Shown here: piece by piece, positions 22,021 through 34,441 of the stretch
Position numbering within the stretch: position 1 is the stretch's first letter
Layout: every line of letters starts with the position of its first letter
Assembly (NCBI RefSeq): GCF_002288925.2
Contig: NW_022098008.1
Coordinates: 1,858,814-1,922,813 of the forward strand
Direction: 5' to 3'
DNA: 64,000 nucleotides
Source of the DNA: Delphinapterus leucas
Lineage: Eukaryota; Chordata; Mammalia; Artiodactyla; Monodontidae
Notes under the pieces: generated by a model
Databases searched by the model: none
The model's input: the letters and a program-made list of their open reading frames with translations, nothing else
Told to the model about the DNA's origin: nothing
Program-made: the position numbers and the translations under genes

Positions 22021-24197
22021 ACAGATGAGGGCCCTACCAGAGGAGGGCAGGTGACTGGGAAGCAGCAGGACAGGACAGGACACAAAAGGGGACCAGGGGC
22101 CAGACCATCTGGGGTCCAGGGTTGCCTGCACACACACAGAGACAGGAACACACCTCCACAAAGGAGCAGTGAGGGCTCTGGAGATGCCACTCCCGTGAAC
22201 TCACCACCTGGGAGCAAGAAAGGATGGAAGGCCTGGGGAAACCCTCGGGTGGCACCTGGCGAGGACTTCCACATGAAGACAAGGACCCCCCCAGCCCACC
22301 CATCACGGGAGAGCCATACGGGTGGTACCCGGGCCTCTCCCCCCACCCCTGCACCCGGGCCTGATGGCTCCGTCTATCCCTGTCGTCCCAGCAGCCTGTG
22401 TCCTCTGGCTCCACGCACCAGAGATAAAATCAGAATCGATGGCGCAGACAAGCCTCATCTTACCTGCATGTTAGCAGCGATGAAACCCAATCCAGCAACT
22501 CCTTGAGGCATCTGGCCCAACTGAGGCAGAAGCAGATCAGGCCAAAGCCGGTGGCCCAGGGAACAAGAAGGGCCAGAGAGGATGCCACCCAACAAGGCCT
22601 CACTCGGGTCTAAATGGGGCCGGTTTCCAGGGACCTCACAGCCAGTGTGCTCCTGCCTTCCCTGCCCAGCCTCCTCTCCATCCACACCTCACCCCCACCC
22701 GACGCACACACCTCTCAGCTCTGATTGTTTTTAAATCAGCAGGATCTGGGGTCCGTGCTTGTGCCTGAAATGGAGAGAAGCCATACCCTTCTTCCCCCTC
22801 CAACTCTGATTAAACCTCCTGTCCATCAACCCTGCCTAAGACGCCAAGAGCCCGGGCCTCCTTGTGAATTTGCTTCGGAAGCCCAGCCCGGCCAGGACTG
22901 CCCGCTGCCGTCTCTGCTGTGTGCTGAGCGGTGCATGGTGAGCACATCTCTACGGTGTGCTGAGCGGTGCATGGTGAGCACAGGCCCAGGGAGGAACAGC
23001 CAGGGAGTTCTCTAGAGTAGACAATTATCCTCGCAAGGGCTCTGGGCATGCATTTGGGGAAAGGAAGGGGATTTCTAGGATGCTATGTAGCTATCCAAGG
23101 CTGGAAGATTGATTTGCAAATTTACACATTTAAACACCCTTCATATTCCATGAAAAAACATTAAGGAACGTTATCTGCTCTTCTCAGATACAAAACAACA
23201 GAAAATGTGTGAGACTGTCATGCTCTTGGTGTTTGATTATTTAAAATATTTACCAGACTATGGCCACACCCCGTCTTCCATGGGATTTCAGCTCCCCTCC
23301 TGCCACCAAACTGTCCCGCCCTGTCACCACCCTGGTCATGTGATGCAGAAACCCAAAGACCACTTCTCTCAGTTCCTCTTTCTTGGCTTCTTGGGGATGT
23401 GGAATCATCCGGAAACATGTTCTTCCCATATGGTTCCAGGAGGTTGCAGGCTCTGCCTCCACTCCCGACCCCCTTGGGGCTCCTTCTCTGCTTGATCCTC
23501 TTCCTCTGGTCCCCCAAGATGCCGGGCTCCTGGGGTTCCATCCTCAGCCCTCTGCTCTTCTCCATTCCCACCCTGCCCTGGGGGCTCCTTTTGCCCCCCA
23601 GGCTGCCCATCCTCAAAACATGCCAAATCCACACACCCAACAGCCTGCTGCAGGTCACCAAAATGACCGGCTGTTGTCACCTGAAGCTCTACTTCTCTGC
23701 AACGCTCACCTGCACCCCAGCAGCGCCCTTCCCCCGATCCTGTCCCCTCCACCCACCATGCCGTCACATCTTCATCTGCTCTCCAGTCCCTGCCTGTCTC
23801 CACCTCCACTGTGTGCTTGGGGCCCCTCCATCCCCCCCGGACCAGTGCAGCCCCCTCTGCTCACCCTCCCCTGCCCACCCTCCATGCACACCAAGGGACA
23901 CTCACAGGGGTTGCCTCAGGACTCCCTGCTTTGTCCCCCACACATCAGACTGCTGTCTTGGGGTGAAAATGCTGGGCTGCTGCCCACTGGTCCCACCTGC
24001 TGCTTATTATCCTGTCTTGTCCTCCAGGAAGCCTTCCTTGCCTTCCCCATGCCTGGCAGACCTGAGCAACCTTTTCTACCATCCACAGCACCACCACAAC
24101 TGGATGTATTACAGCCCCTGGAGGTAGCCCTGTTTCCTTATTAGCCTGCAAGCTCCTTGAGAGAAGGAGCACATGGGGTCTGTCTTTGCCACTGGAC
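22021..24197. other. Intergenic stretch with small duplication and pyrimidine-rich tract
   Basis: A 28-bp unit (starting GTGTGCTGAGCGGTGCATGG) occurs twice at 22919-22946 and 22955-22982 (36-bp period). From 23280 to 24190 the plus strand is strongly pyrimidine-rich. Two overlapping frames (253 and 242 codons, 23383-24144 and 23399-24127) remain open because stops are rare in C-rich sequence. The end, GCAAGCTCCTTGAGAGAAGGAGC near 24148, resembles the terminal segment of L2 LINEs, so a diverged L2 (about 23.8-24.19 kb, plus) is possible. Confidence 0.5.
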
Positions 24198-24948
24198 ATT
24201 CGCTCGCTCGCTCAGCCACTCACTCACTCAGTCACTCACTCAGCCACTCGCTCACTCACTCACTCAGTCACTCACTCATTCACTCACTCATTTGACTCCA
24301 CCACGCATTCACTCACTCACCCGCTCACTCAGCCACTCGCTCACTCACTCACTCATTCACTCACTCACTCACTCATTCACTCACTCATTCATTCACTCAA
24401 CCACTCATTCTCTCACTCATTCACTCTCTCACTGATTCACTCAACCACTCACTCATTCATTCACTCATTCATTCACTCACTCGCTCATTCACTCAACCAC
24501 TCACACTCTCACTCATTCACTCACTCATTCATTCAGTCACTCACTCATTCACTCAACCACTCATTCACTCACTCACTCGCTCACTCATTCATTCACTCAC
24601 TCATTCATTCACTCAACCACTCATTCTCTCACTCATTCACTCTCTCACTCATTCACTCAACCACTCACTCATTCATTCACTCACTGACTCATTCAGTCAC
24701 TCACTCACTCATTCACTCACTCATTCATTCAGTCACTCACTCATTCACTCAACCACTCATTCACTCACTCACTCGCTCACTCATTCATTCACTCACTCAT
24801 TCATTCACTCAACCACTCATTCTCTAACTCATTCACTCTCTCATTCATTCACTCAACCACTCACTCATTCATTCACTCACTGACTCATTCANNNNNNNNN
24901 NCTCAACCATTCACTCTCTCACTCATTCACTCATTCACTCACTCACTG
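24198..24948. repeat. (CACT/CATT)n tetranucleotide array with ~200-bp higher-order period and a gap
   Basis: About 750 bp composed of ACTC, ATTC, GCTC and AACC-type tetranucleotide units. A longer pattern containing CCACTCATTCTCT recurs at 24401, 24617 and 24813 (spacing 216 and 196 bp). Ten N at 24892-24901 mark an assembly gap inside the array, so its true length is unknown. All three plus frames stay open for long distances (up to 213 codons of Ser/Leu/Thr/His), which is a repeat artefact and not a gene. Confidence 0.97.
24892..24901. other. Assembly gap (10 N)
   Basis: Ten undetermined bases inside the tetranucleotide array. The size of ten is probably a placeholder. Confidence 0.95.
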
Positions 24949-27900
24949 TCATCCCCCTGGTCAGTTTTGGTCACACAGGACCCCTGTGCTGGGCAGTGGT
25001 AAGGAGGAGCAGTGATGAGACAGGCGAGGTGGCCACCGGGAGCTCACTCAAGACAGGGGAGACTGACACCTAGTCCAAAGTCCAAAGACAAAATATCCCA
25101 CACAAGTTAAAAGGAAATGCTCCAGCTTTAACTCGAAGTGACCAGACCTTAGAAACATACTTCTGAGAGGGGAAAAAAGCAAGTTTTGTATACGTTTTGA
25201 TCTCACAGGCATTAAAAACACGGGAAGTGAGTGTCTTTTCTGTGTCACTAACATGCATGGCGTCTTTCCAGACACCAGCACATCAGCTGACGTTTGCTGA
25301 AGGCCTTTCCACCAGCTTCTGTGTCCTGACAAATACCCACCTGTACCTCCTCTTTCTGTCATCCTGTGGGGTGGTCCCAAATACCTGAAAACCGCCCTGT
25401 CTACTCAGGGCCTCGGCCAGGGCCGCCTGGCTCGTGGGAGGAGCATCCAGCCCCTCCCAGGTCTCCTGTGTGTCCCAGGGTCTCTGGGTACCAGGCTGGC
25501 CTCAGGGTCCCACAGAACAGGGACTGAGCTGACCACACTTCTGGGCACCCCCCTAACTTAATATTTTTGTCCCTTGCACAAACAACTGTGCTATGGGATT
25601 TTCTGTGTAACACACACACGGAGCCTCGGAAGTTAAACTGCCCTGGTGTTTATAAAGAGCCATCTGCTTCCCTATGACACCATCCGGCAGCTCCAGGGAG
25701 GCTGGCCTTGGAAAAACAAGACCCCAAAGTGTGTTGAAGCCGCGCCTCACTAGGCCATACACTGGGACCAGCCGGGGGGTCTTTCAGACAAGATGTGCCG
25801 GAACTCCCCCAGGGATTATACTGGGCACACGGCCGCCAGGCTGTTCTGCCCCATTGCTTCTTGGTGAAATGAAAATAATAATAATTTCTAAGACTTCAGA
25901 TTCTACCTCCCAAAGTACTTTTCCAGGAACATACTTTGAAAGAACACCATAGAAAATATGGTCCCAGTGACACAAAGCTTCAGACATTCTCATGATTTAA
26001 GGGACGAGGCCGTGAAGGGTCTCCTGCAAGAATTTTTTGTTTCTGAAATTTTGAGCTGAGCCTGTACTGTCAGCATTCAAAATTCCATGTGAGCTTTGCT
26101 TGGCTGGTGCTTGTTCTAAGAAAAAAGAACATGTGTGCCATGGGGGTCTGGCTGTCGGCAGGCATTCCCATCCTGGGGTCAGGGGAAGCAGCACTAAAGA
26201 TGGTGTCTCAGGTACAGAGTCTTGTACAAAAGTCTCTGTATAAAGCACAGAAGAAGAGCAAATATTCTAGAGCAACCCCTGTGAGTGAGTCACAAAGCAA
26301 TTCTTCAGGATACGTGAAGGCCCCAGAATGAGCTTGCGGACTCCCGGTAGGCAGAGCACAGATTCACCCAAACATGCCTGGATGCCCTGGGCACTTAGTG
26401 AGCACCTACTGGGTGCTTGGTCCGTACCAGGCTCTGGGGAGAGAGCGGAGACAGGTGGAGGGTTTGTCCTGTGACTGTGACCACTCATGCACTTGAGGCC
26501 CCCGGGCCGCCACGGGAGGGACACAGAGCCACCTCCTCGGGGCTGACTCGCTCTAGACCTGATGATACGCACACCAAGTGCCGCTCAGACCAGAAGACCT
26601 TTGTCTTTTCTGAGGGAGGAATCAAAGCTGGAGTTTCCTTGCACGACACAGAATTCCCAATTCTGCTCCAGAAAAATTGACCTTAAACTGCAAAACGTAA
26701 GAGGAGGAATGAAAACTTCAGCCTGCCTGGAACACAACAATGGTTTAGCGGATTCAACTCAAAAAAAGTCCCGGGCAGCTGGTGAGGTTTCAGGCGGCGC
26801 TGTTGATCCAAACTCTCGTTTTTACCCACAAATCCTGAAAAGCAACATGTTGAAGGGAATGGATGTCTCTAACATCTTCCTCTTGCATTCCCTGGGAATT
26901 CAACATTAAACAATGAAGAATAATATTTATTTCTTTCAAGAAAATTGTGAAGATAAATACAGAGTGGGTCACATCGTTCCAAGACTTAGCTGGAACAAGT
27001 AAACAGGTTTTCCCTTGTGCCCAAAGAACAAACTATAAAACTAATCACTTTGGGGGGATGGGGGGCACATCTCCTCCTTGATATCAGGTCAGACCAGGTA
27101 GCCCTTTGGTCCAAACACTCTGTGGACCCATTGCTGGAAGCATCTCAAAGCCCCATGATGCTTCATTGAAGAGCTGCCACGGCCTCGTGACAGTTATACA
27201 GCATCTTGTGGGTAAGGACACAGGACAATGCACTAGATTAATACTTTGCCTTTTTAATCTATTAATCTACCACCTTTGGGACATGATTTTAAATCCACTC
27301 CAGAGCAAAGTGACTGAAAATCACTCTGGTCTGACAGCTTTAAAAGATCACAAGTGAAACGTGTTAAGAAGGTCTCAACCCATCGATACGGTGCAAGGAT
27401 GGCTCTCTGGAAGTTTCCCTGGCCTGGTGATGCTTCTACACCCTCCCGCTGGGAGCGTCCAAAACAGACAATCATGCACAAGCAAGAAAATATTTCTATT
27501 AGACAGAGTTAAAGGGGTGAGTCCGTGTTCTGTCAGATCTGGGCCAAGGATGTTTATCACTGCTGGGGTTGAAAATCCCCCGAGTTCCTGAAAAATATAT
27601 GCATCCTCCTTGCTGGGTTGGGTCCTGGTATCATCTGAGACAGGGAAAGGGGAGGGGGGATGCAGGCCAGGAACTTAAGTAGATGGAGCCTTGCAATGTG
27701 ACAAAACAGAAAACTGATTAAAAAAAAAAAAGTTTCATTTTGATGACACTGAAGTAAAGCATGTCTGTATTTTTAAAACCAATGACTGAGCCCTGCTTCC
27801 CTTGTCAGTCCCTGTGCTCACTGGCCAAGGTCACCCCCATAGCCAGGGATGGCCCCCCTAAATAGGCCCTGCAGGCATCTCTCCACGAGCGTGGTCTGGG

Positions 27901-29199
27901 GAGAATGCCGAGGAGGTCCCCAGGCCACAGGCATCCCCGGCCAGCCCCCAGCCGGCACGGGGCGATAACTCACAGCTCTCAGCCTCTCAAGTAGTGGGAA
28001 GATGAGATAATACATACAAAACCTCACTTTTGTAAAGCAACCATAAATAAAAATTAATTTTAAAAAACACCTCACTTTCTCCTGTGGTCAAGGACACACA
28101 CTGCACATCTGGCCATTTGGATGCAAATCCCAAAGTGTAGGAACCTCTAGGAATTGCCTACATATGGAGGAGAAGAAAGAGGAGACATCACCGCGAGAGA
28201 TGGGTCACCTGGGAAAGCAGGAGGGGTGGACTCCTGTAAAGAAGGAAAGCTCCTTGGGACAGCCTGGGAGCTATGGACAGTGGGCTGAAGACTCTGCCTC
28301 TGGACAGCAGAACAAAACAACTCAACAGGACCGACTCCAGACGGCTAAGGTGTCCTGTCGTGGGGACAGAGAGGGAAGTGTGGACGCTCCTTCTAGGATC
28401 TGCCAGAGAATGGAGGGAAACCAGACGGGTGCATGTGGATGGCAGGGGCCAGGAGAAGGTCTAGGGTGTGGGATGGCCATGCTCACAAGGCAGAGACAGC
28501 AGGCACATGGGCCAGCATGGAGGGACAGGGGGCAGGTGACCCCCAGCACAGACGATGTTGTGCCCATGATGAGGCTGGAGCAGAAGCTTGGGGGCCCTGC
28601 CCACTGCAGCCCACCTTGGAGGCCACCTGTGCAGGGGCCTCCGCTCCTGCCAAGGCTTTCTGCTTGACAACCTTCCTCTGTGCCCAGAAGCCACCTGCAG
28701 CCACTGGACTGGGAATCAGTGGATAAATACCCAGCTCGCCTACCCTCGGTGTTCCCGCCAAGGTTCCAAGACTCCCAACAAGGAGTCTCCTGACCCAGCC
28801 TCCGGAATCACCTCCCAAAGAAACTCCTTTCCCTCAAATCCTTTACTCAGAAGCTGCTTTGGGGTCGCTGTAAGCAATTATAAGACACGAATGGGGGAAG
28901 TGGGGGGACTGTTAGCAGAATGCCTCCTGGGAAAAACCAAAAGGATGGTCAGGGCTGTGCAGATGGAGAGACAGGGAGACGTGGGGTCCCCTCGGGGGAA
29001 TTCAGGGGAGGCTCAGGGGGCAGAGTAGAGAGGGATTCAGATCTCAGAAAATGCCCACTTTTGTCCTCTGGAAAGAATTGATAATATGATGCTGAAGAAG
29101 AAACGTCGTGCAGTCAAGGTTACCAACATGGGATTCCATGATTAGTAACAGGGAAAGGCTGGGTTCAACCACGTGCAGGACAAGCAGCCCTCCTGTAAC
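24949..29199. other. Intergenic stretch, no gene recognised
   Basis: Unique sequence, with a MIR-like fragment (26385-26450) and a 12-A run near 27719-27731. Several open frames of 60-167 codons on both strands have no domain and no splice framework. Confidence 0.45.
26385..26450 (+). repeat. MIR fragment
   Basis: GGGCACTTAGTGAGCACCTACTGGGTGCTTGG and GTACCAGGCTCTGGG follow the MIR core order (TTGAGCACCTACTATGTGCC AGGCACTG). Confidence 0.55.
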
Positions 29200-29384
29200 A
29201 ACAGTGCACTTTTTAAAAATTATGATTAATTTTTATTGGAGTACGGTCGCTCTACAATGTTGTGCACGGCAAATGAATCAGCCAGACACGTACAGATATC
29301 CCCTCCCTTTGGGACTTCCGTCCCACTTAGGTCACCACGTATACATTATTGATACTATGTATAAAATAGATAACTGATGACAAT
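29200..29384 (-). mobile_element. L1 3' end fragment, internally deleted, with TSD-like flanks
   Basis: Reads antisense L1 3' sequence: TTTTTATTGGAGTACGGTCGCTCTACAATGTTGTG, ATCCCCTCCCTTTGGGACTTCC and ATACTATGTATAAAATAGATAACTGATGA. About 60 bp is missing relative to the better copy at 15.6 kb (the segment around CCCTGTGCTATACAG). ACAGTGCACTTT before and ACAATGCACTTT after the element look like a slightly diverged target-site duplication. Confidence 0.8.
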
Positions 29385-30404
29385 GCACTTTCATCAGCAC
29401 AACCCAGTGAAGCCTCCCCTTTCTTCCATCAAGTTGCCCTGCAGGTCAGAGAGGAGCCATCACTGTTCTCTCTCGCCCTGGACATATTCCTAATTAGTTT
29501 GCTTTTCTTAATTAGAAGAGGCTCTACATCCCCACCTTGTCCCCAACTTTATGGGCTCCTCCAGATGTTGAATAGGAAACAGGAAGTCCCAGAAAAACAG
29601 CTGGATGTTAAAGACAGCGGGAATTACCAACAGATCACTTTGGAAATGATGCCTTCTCCTCACGTTATCTCTGAGTAACCACTGCTGCGGCATTTTCCTT
29701 CTAGAAGGACCGAGTGGTATGAGCCTGGGGCAGGACATCCGCTCTCGCTGTGCTCTGGTGTCTCCTGAGCTTACTTCCCTGGGGTGCACCCATGCCCCCG
29801 CCTGCCCCCGCTTACAGTCGCTGCCCTGTATCTCCCCCGGGCTCACAGGACCTGGCTTCCCTCTTCTGGCTCTGCAGATGGCTTTGCCGAAGGTTGTGGG
29901 TGGAGGTGTCCTCTCACCCAAACTTCCCAACTTCAGCCACTGTTAACCTCCCCTCCATCAGGTTGAGAGTGACTTGGCATCTTTTCCTTAGAAAACCACA
30001 TCTCTCAAGTGACTTGGAATTGGTAGAGATGTCTCCCTTCCAGACCAGTGACCTGCCTGTTCTGGAGCGAGAGCCTGGAGTAAGGAAACCTCTGCAGGAA
30101 TGCACCCGGCATCCACAGTGGTAACCTCAGCCGCTGCTCAGGGCCGTTGCGTGGGTGTTTGTTGACTGCAGGACCCTCCCTCCTCCACCCACCCCTTCGG
30201 ATGGAGGTCAGTTGGGATCCAGAGCACAAGCCAGCACCCCCAAGGCCCTCATCCTTGGTCACATGGAGCTTTCTCTAGCAGGACTCACTCTTCCAAGAAG
30301 ACGAGGGGAGATGGCAGGGGGCCTGCTGGTGTCAACCCAGCAAATTCCGGTCATCTCTGCAGCATCTGGTGGGGAGGAAGTGTAACTCGTGGACGCCTGG
30401 CCAA
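29385..30404. other. Intergenic stretch
   Basis: Unique sequence. Overlapping frames at 29.5-30.1 kb on both strands are not supported as genes. Confidence 0.4.
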
Positions 30405-30900
30405 GCGTTCCCGTCTTGATTCTGTGAAGAAGAACGACCTTGGTTCTTGTCTTCTTTGAAGAAAGAATTCAGCAAAGAGACCAAGATTGTGAAATAGACA
30501 CAGTGTTTATTTGAAGCAAAGTGCATGTGGAAGGGCACATGGGCGAACTTGGAGTGAGTTATGCGGGCAGCAGGGGAGGCTTAGTTTGCTTATGTGGGGA
30601 CGGTTTTCTGGGTTGTCTCCAGCCTATCATCTCACTTGTGCCCACATTTGGTCTGACTCCTTCCAGGTGTGTGCGCATCTCTCGGCCAAGATGGATTCCA
30701 GCTGCCTCTTCTCCCTCCTTTTGTCCTTCCTCTAGACCGAGGGCCTTCTCTGCACACGTGTTGGGCTGAGAAATCCACAGGAATGCACCCAATCAGAGCC
30801 CATCTCGAAGCATCAGCAGGAGGCCAGATGCAGCTGCTTCGCCTGGGGCCTAACTCCTCCCTCAGGCTGAGTCCTCTATCGTTCCTGAAATGATTAAAGC
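30405..30900 (-). mobile_element. Possible ERV LTR, antisense
   Basis: GAAAGAATTCAGCAAAGAGACCAAGATTGTGAAATAGACACAGTGTTTATTTGAAG (30462-30517) resembles the antisense 3' end of class I ERV LTRs, in which an internal poly-A signal region (TTTATT) lies close to the element end. The body is not recognised and both boundaries are guesses. Confidence 0.35.
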
Positions 30901-33356
30901 AAAACGTATGACAAAAGCAAAACCCAAAGCATCTTTCTGTCATTTTCATGACTGTGTTTATATAATTAACATACATAATAAATAAATAGATATTCAAGTT
31001 GAGTTAAGTTCAGGATAAGTTCATGGTGATAAACACACTCATTTATTACCAAAAAATTGAAAAATGGAATAGAAACACCTGTGTGAGTTGACTAGCCCAT
31101 AACTGCCTTGTTCCAGGTATTCTGTTTCAGTGTTTCTCTATATGCATCGCTTTTTCATAAAATTCCGTTTATTTACGGTTTCTGTGACCTCACGTCCGGC
31201 TCCTTTTATTTACTGTCACAAAAAAATTATATGTTTGGTCTCTGCTCATTATTTTTTGTTTAAAAGAAATGACTTTGATGTTTCAGTCTTTTGCTGTCTG
31301 AATTATGTTTGGTTTACCTTGTCTTTTCTAAGAAACTTCAGGATATATTTCTCCTGTCTTCAGTTTTTCACATGATTACTTTACATTTAGAAATGTGTTA
31401 ATTCCTATTTTATCATTAGAGTCAGAAATTACAATCATCTTAATCCCTTCGCACAAGATAAAATTTCAGTCTATTTTTTACCATTTCCCAACATCCTAGA
31501 TTTTCTTGACAAAGTTTGAGGGTTGAAACGCGAGTTACCCTTCTTTGAAGAGCTGGGGTCTTCATTTCGTTGTGGTTTGTAAACAACTCTCTAACTTCTT
31601 TCTGGATTTACTTGATATGTACTTCCTAAGACCCTCTGCCAAGTCTGGGCCTGCCTGCTCCACTCTAGTTTGCTTCAACTCCCAGCCTCCTCATGCCTCC
31701 TCAAGTTGTAGAACTTTTGTTTCTCGAAGAAGGCAACCACGTACCCTGCTCTCTGAGGGTCCCTGTCGATCTGGGTGGCTTGTCTGTGGGAATGGAAGCT
31801 TTCAGCTGCATTAACAACAGGCCCTAGTCTAACAGGCTGGAGCAGCAGGGAATACCCAGCCGTGTGCAGGGTTGAGGGAGGCCACCCGGGTGCTAGATGG
31901 AGAAGTTAAATGGGGCCACGGATGTCGCAGGTGTGTTCTGCGTCTCTCTCTGTGACACAGGCCACCAGTGTCGTCCTAGGCTGGAAGCCCTCATGGTCAC
32001 AGCAGGGCTGCCAGTGCCCAGCAGGACTGCATAACTCTTCCCTAGTCATGCCCTCTGGACAGAGAGTGGCTCATGTGACACCATCAGAGTGTTTTCCCAG
32101 CCACCTCCACAAACCTCTCCTGAGCTCTCATCGTCAACTCTCGCTCCTCCCAGGGGTCAGGCTTGGCAGGGATAGGGTTAGTCCTAGAGCAGTCAGGCCT
32201 CCTGCTAGCCGAGGTCTGTGACCACATAGGGGGAGCATGGGGAGCCCCCAACACAATATGGGAAGAGGAAGTGGGGAACACACACACCCTCCAGGACAGA
32301 GCTCTGTTGACTTCCTACATAAACAGCCCATTATCTGGGCCCACGACAATGTTAGAATAAGTGTATTCCTTTGGCCTCTGTGCAGTTGGGGAGGCCTAAC
32401 CTCTGTTCCCTTTATAGAACAGTAACTTTGGTTGCAACTCTAAAATCAACAAAATGATAGAACTGCAAGCAGTATTTCTGCCTGGAATATTCCAGGCATC
32501 TAAAATTTCCTTCCTTAATGAAAGAAAATTTTCTTCAATTTTAGCTCTGATTATGTTTCTCCTTTAGTTGCCCTAGATTTTCCTACAAGGACATTTATAA
32601 TTCTTAATCTAGATTCTTTCCCTGTCCTCTCTATCTTCATTTACAAAGAACAAAACAATTAGTTTCATTTTCTCTGCATATTAAAAAACAATGTTTCTTA
32701 TTGCAGAGAGCCAATACCAGAAGTTAGACATAAGAACACAAACGCCCATCACCGGGGGAAAAGCAGTATTAATAGTTCACCATGTATCCTTTGGCCTTTT
32801 TTCTATGTGATGTACGTCAAGCCACGTGTTAAACAGTCATCAAATACTTCTTGGTGACCTATTACGTTGGCCTTAGAATATATCCCTCTGAAGGTATGCA
32901 GAGCGCAGCGCTTAAAAATTAATCAAATTGGTTATTTTTCCCCTGTACTTATATCAGTGTGGTCTACATTTATTCCTATTTGATGTTGCCTTTGATCTCT
33001 TTTAAAATTGGATTGTAGTTTTGCCACGTGCAGCATGTCTTGTTGCAAACATCAGCTGGCACTCTGCACAGAGCTCTCCCGCTTACACCCTCCCCACTCC
33101 CCTCCTGAGTGAGCACTTTCACCATCGGTCCCCATGGGCCCTTTCTGTGTTCCATTTTACCAACGTAAGGAAGCTGCTGGCCTTCTTATTTCACCTTCTC
33201 TCTGATTACACATGTAACATCCTCGCCCCTGAGCATTTGACTCCACAGCGTCACCATATCCTGCTCTGGGTGGGGATGGGGGACGGACAGTCCTCCACAC
33301 CTTTTCCGCGTGTGGCCACACGAGTTTGTGGTCACCTTCTCCCCGACGGGCTCTCT
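30901..33356. other. Intergenic stretch, no gene recognised
   Basis: AT-rich at 30.9-31.5 and 32.4-33.0 kb, GC-richer between. No repeat or exon that I can support. Confidence 0.4.
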
Positions 33357-33785
33357 GTGTTTGTTTCCTGTGATTGCTGTGGTAAAACACCGCAAAATGA
33401 GTGGCTTACAACACCCAAAACTTTTTCTCTCCCAGCTCGGGAGGCCAGAGTCTGAGATCAAAGTGTCCGCAGGGGCTTAGAGCCTCCAAAGGCTCTAAGG
33501 GAGGCTCCTTCCTGCCTCTTCCGGCTTCTGGGGCCCCAACACTCCAACCTCTGCCTCCGTCTTCACGTGGCCTCCTCCTCTGTGTCCCTCTTTTCCCCTG
33601 TCGTCTGTCTAATCTCCCTCTTAGAAGGACACCTGTCATTGGAGTTAGGGTCCACCCAGGTAACCGGGATAAGCTCCTCAACTCGAAATCCTTAGTTACA
33701 TCTTCCAAGGTAAGGTGCCATTCTCAGGTCTGAGGTCAGGACGTGGACAGTGTTCTGGAGGCCACTGTTCAGCCCACTGCAGTTG
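33357..33785 (-). mobile_element. MLT1-type LTR, antisense
   Basis: GATTGCTGTGGTAAAACACCGCAAAATGAGTGGCTTACAACAC, GGAGGCCAGAGTCTGAGATCAAAGTGTC, CTTAGAAGGACACCTGTCATTGGAGTTAGGGTCCACCC and ending CACTGTTCAGCCCACTG. This is the reverse complement of an MLT1/MST LTR, diverged but in full order. Confidence 0.8.
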
Positions 33786-33899
33786 GTGGCTTTGCCGTGT
33801 CTTACGGCAGCAAACATCACCTCGTGCACACACCGCTTTGTGCCGTGCAGGTACATCTTCGGCACAATTTCTAGAGGAGGTGTTGAGACTTGAAGGGTG

Positions 33900-34270
33900 A
33901 CGCACGGTTTTGTTAGATTTTGTCCAATTCCCTTCCATGGATTGCATCTCTCTTAACACAAGTGACCTTGAACATCTATCCATGGGTGTAAAGGCAATTT
34001 GTATGTGTTTGCATTTGCAGTGAAATATCTTTTCATGTTGTTTGTCCACTTTTCTTTTGAGTGTTTTGGTCTTTATTTTTCCTTGATTGTTTAAAACATC
34101 TTAAAGTTTAAGGGTTTTAGCCCTCAAGCTAAGATAGGAACTGTTGATATATCCCCCAGTTTGCCATTGCTTTGGATCAAGGCAGTTTGGTGGGGGCGGG
34201 GAGATTTTTGGGCCACGCAAACATTTATATAGTGTTGATTTTATTCATTTTTTTCTTATTTACTTGATTC
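33900..34270 (-). mobile_element. L1M fragment, first part (split by SINE)
   Basis: Antisense L1 order: GGTGTAAAGGCAATTTGTATGTG, GAAATATCTTTTCATGTTGTTTGTCCAC and TTTTGAGTGTTTTGGTC. Diverged. It probably continues on the far side of the SINE at 34271-34441. Confidence 0.5.
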
Positions 34271-34441
34271 TTTTTTTTTTTTTTTTTTTTTTCAGTATGT
34301 GGGCATCTCACTGTCGTGGCCTCTCCCGTTGCGGAGCACAGGCTCTGGACGCGGCATGTGGGATCTTCCCGGACCGGGGCACGAACCCGCGTCCCCTGCA
34401 TCTGCAGGCGGACTCTCAACCACTGTGCCACCAGGGAAGCC
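34271..34441 (-). mobile_element. CHR-type SINE, antisense, inserted in L1
   Basis: A pure T run of about 22 (antisense A tail), then CTCACTGTCGTGGCCTCTCCCGTTGCGGAGCACAGGCTCTGGACGCGGCATG, GATCTTCCCGGACCGGGGCACGAACCC and ACCACTGTGCCACCAGGGAAGCCC. A shorter variant of the CHR body than the 41.2 kb copy: a GC-rich segment around the GGCCCGTGAGCCATGG part is missing. Confidence 0.93.

Noticed and set aside
23383..24144. Two overlapping frames of 253 and 242 codons
   Set aside because: Pyrimidine-rich sequence lacks stops in two plus frames at once. The end resembles an L2 terminus.
24186..24827. 213-codon Ser/Leu/Thr/His frame
   Set aside because: It lies wholly in the CACT/CATT array. Unit composition keeps all plus frames open, and there is no start context or domain.
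24198..24948. CRISPR-like repeat array
   Set aside because: The units are 4-bp slippage repeats without unique spacers, in a mammalian genome.
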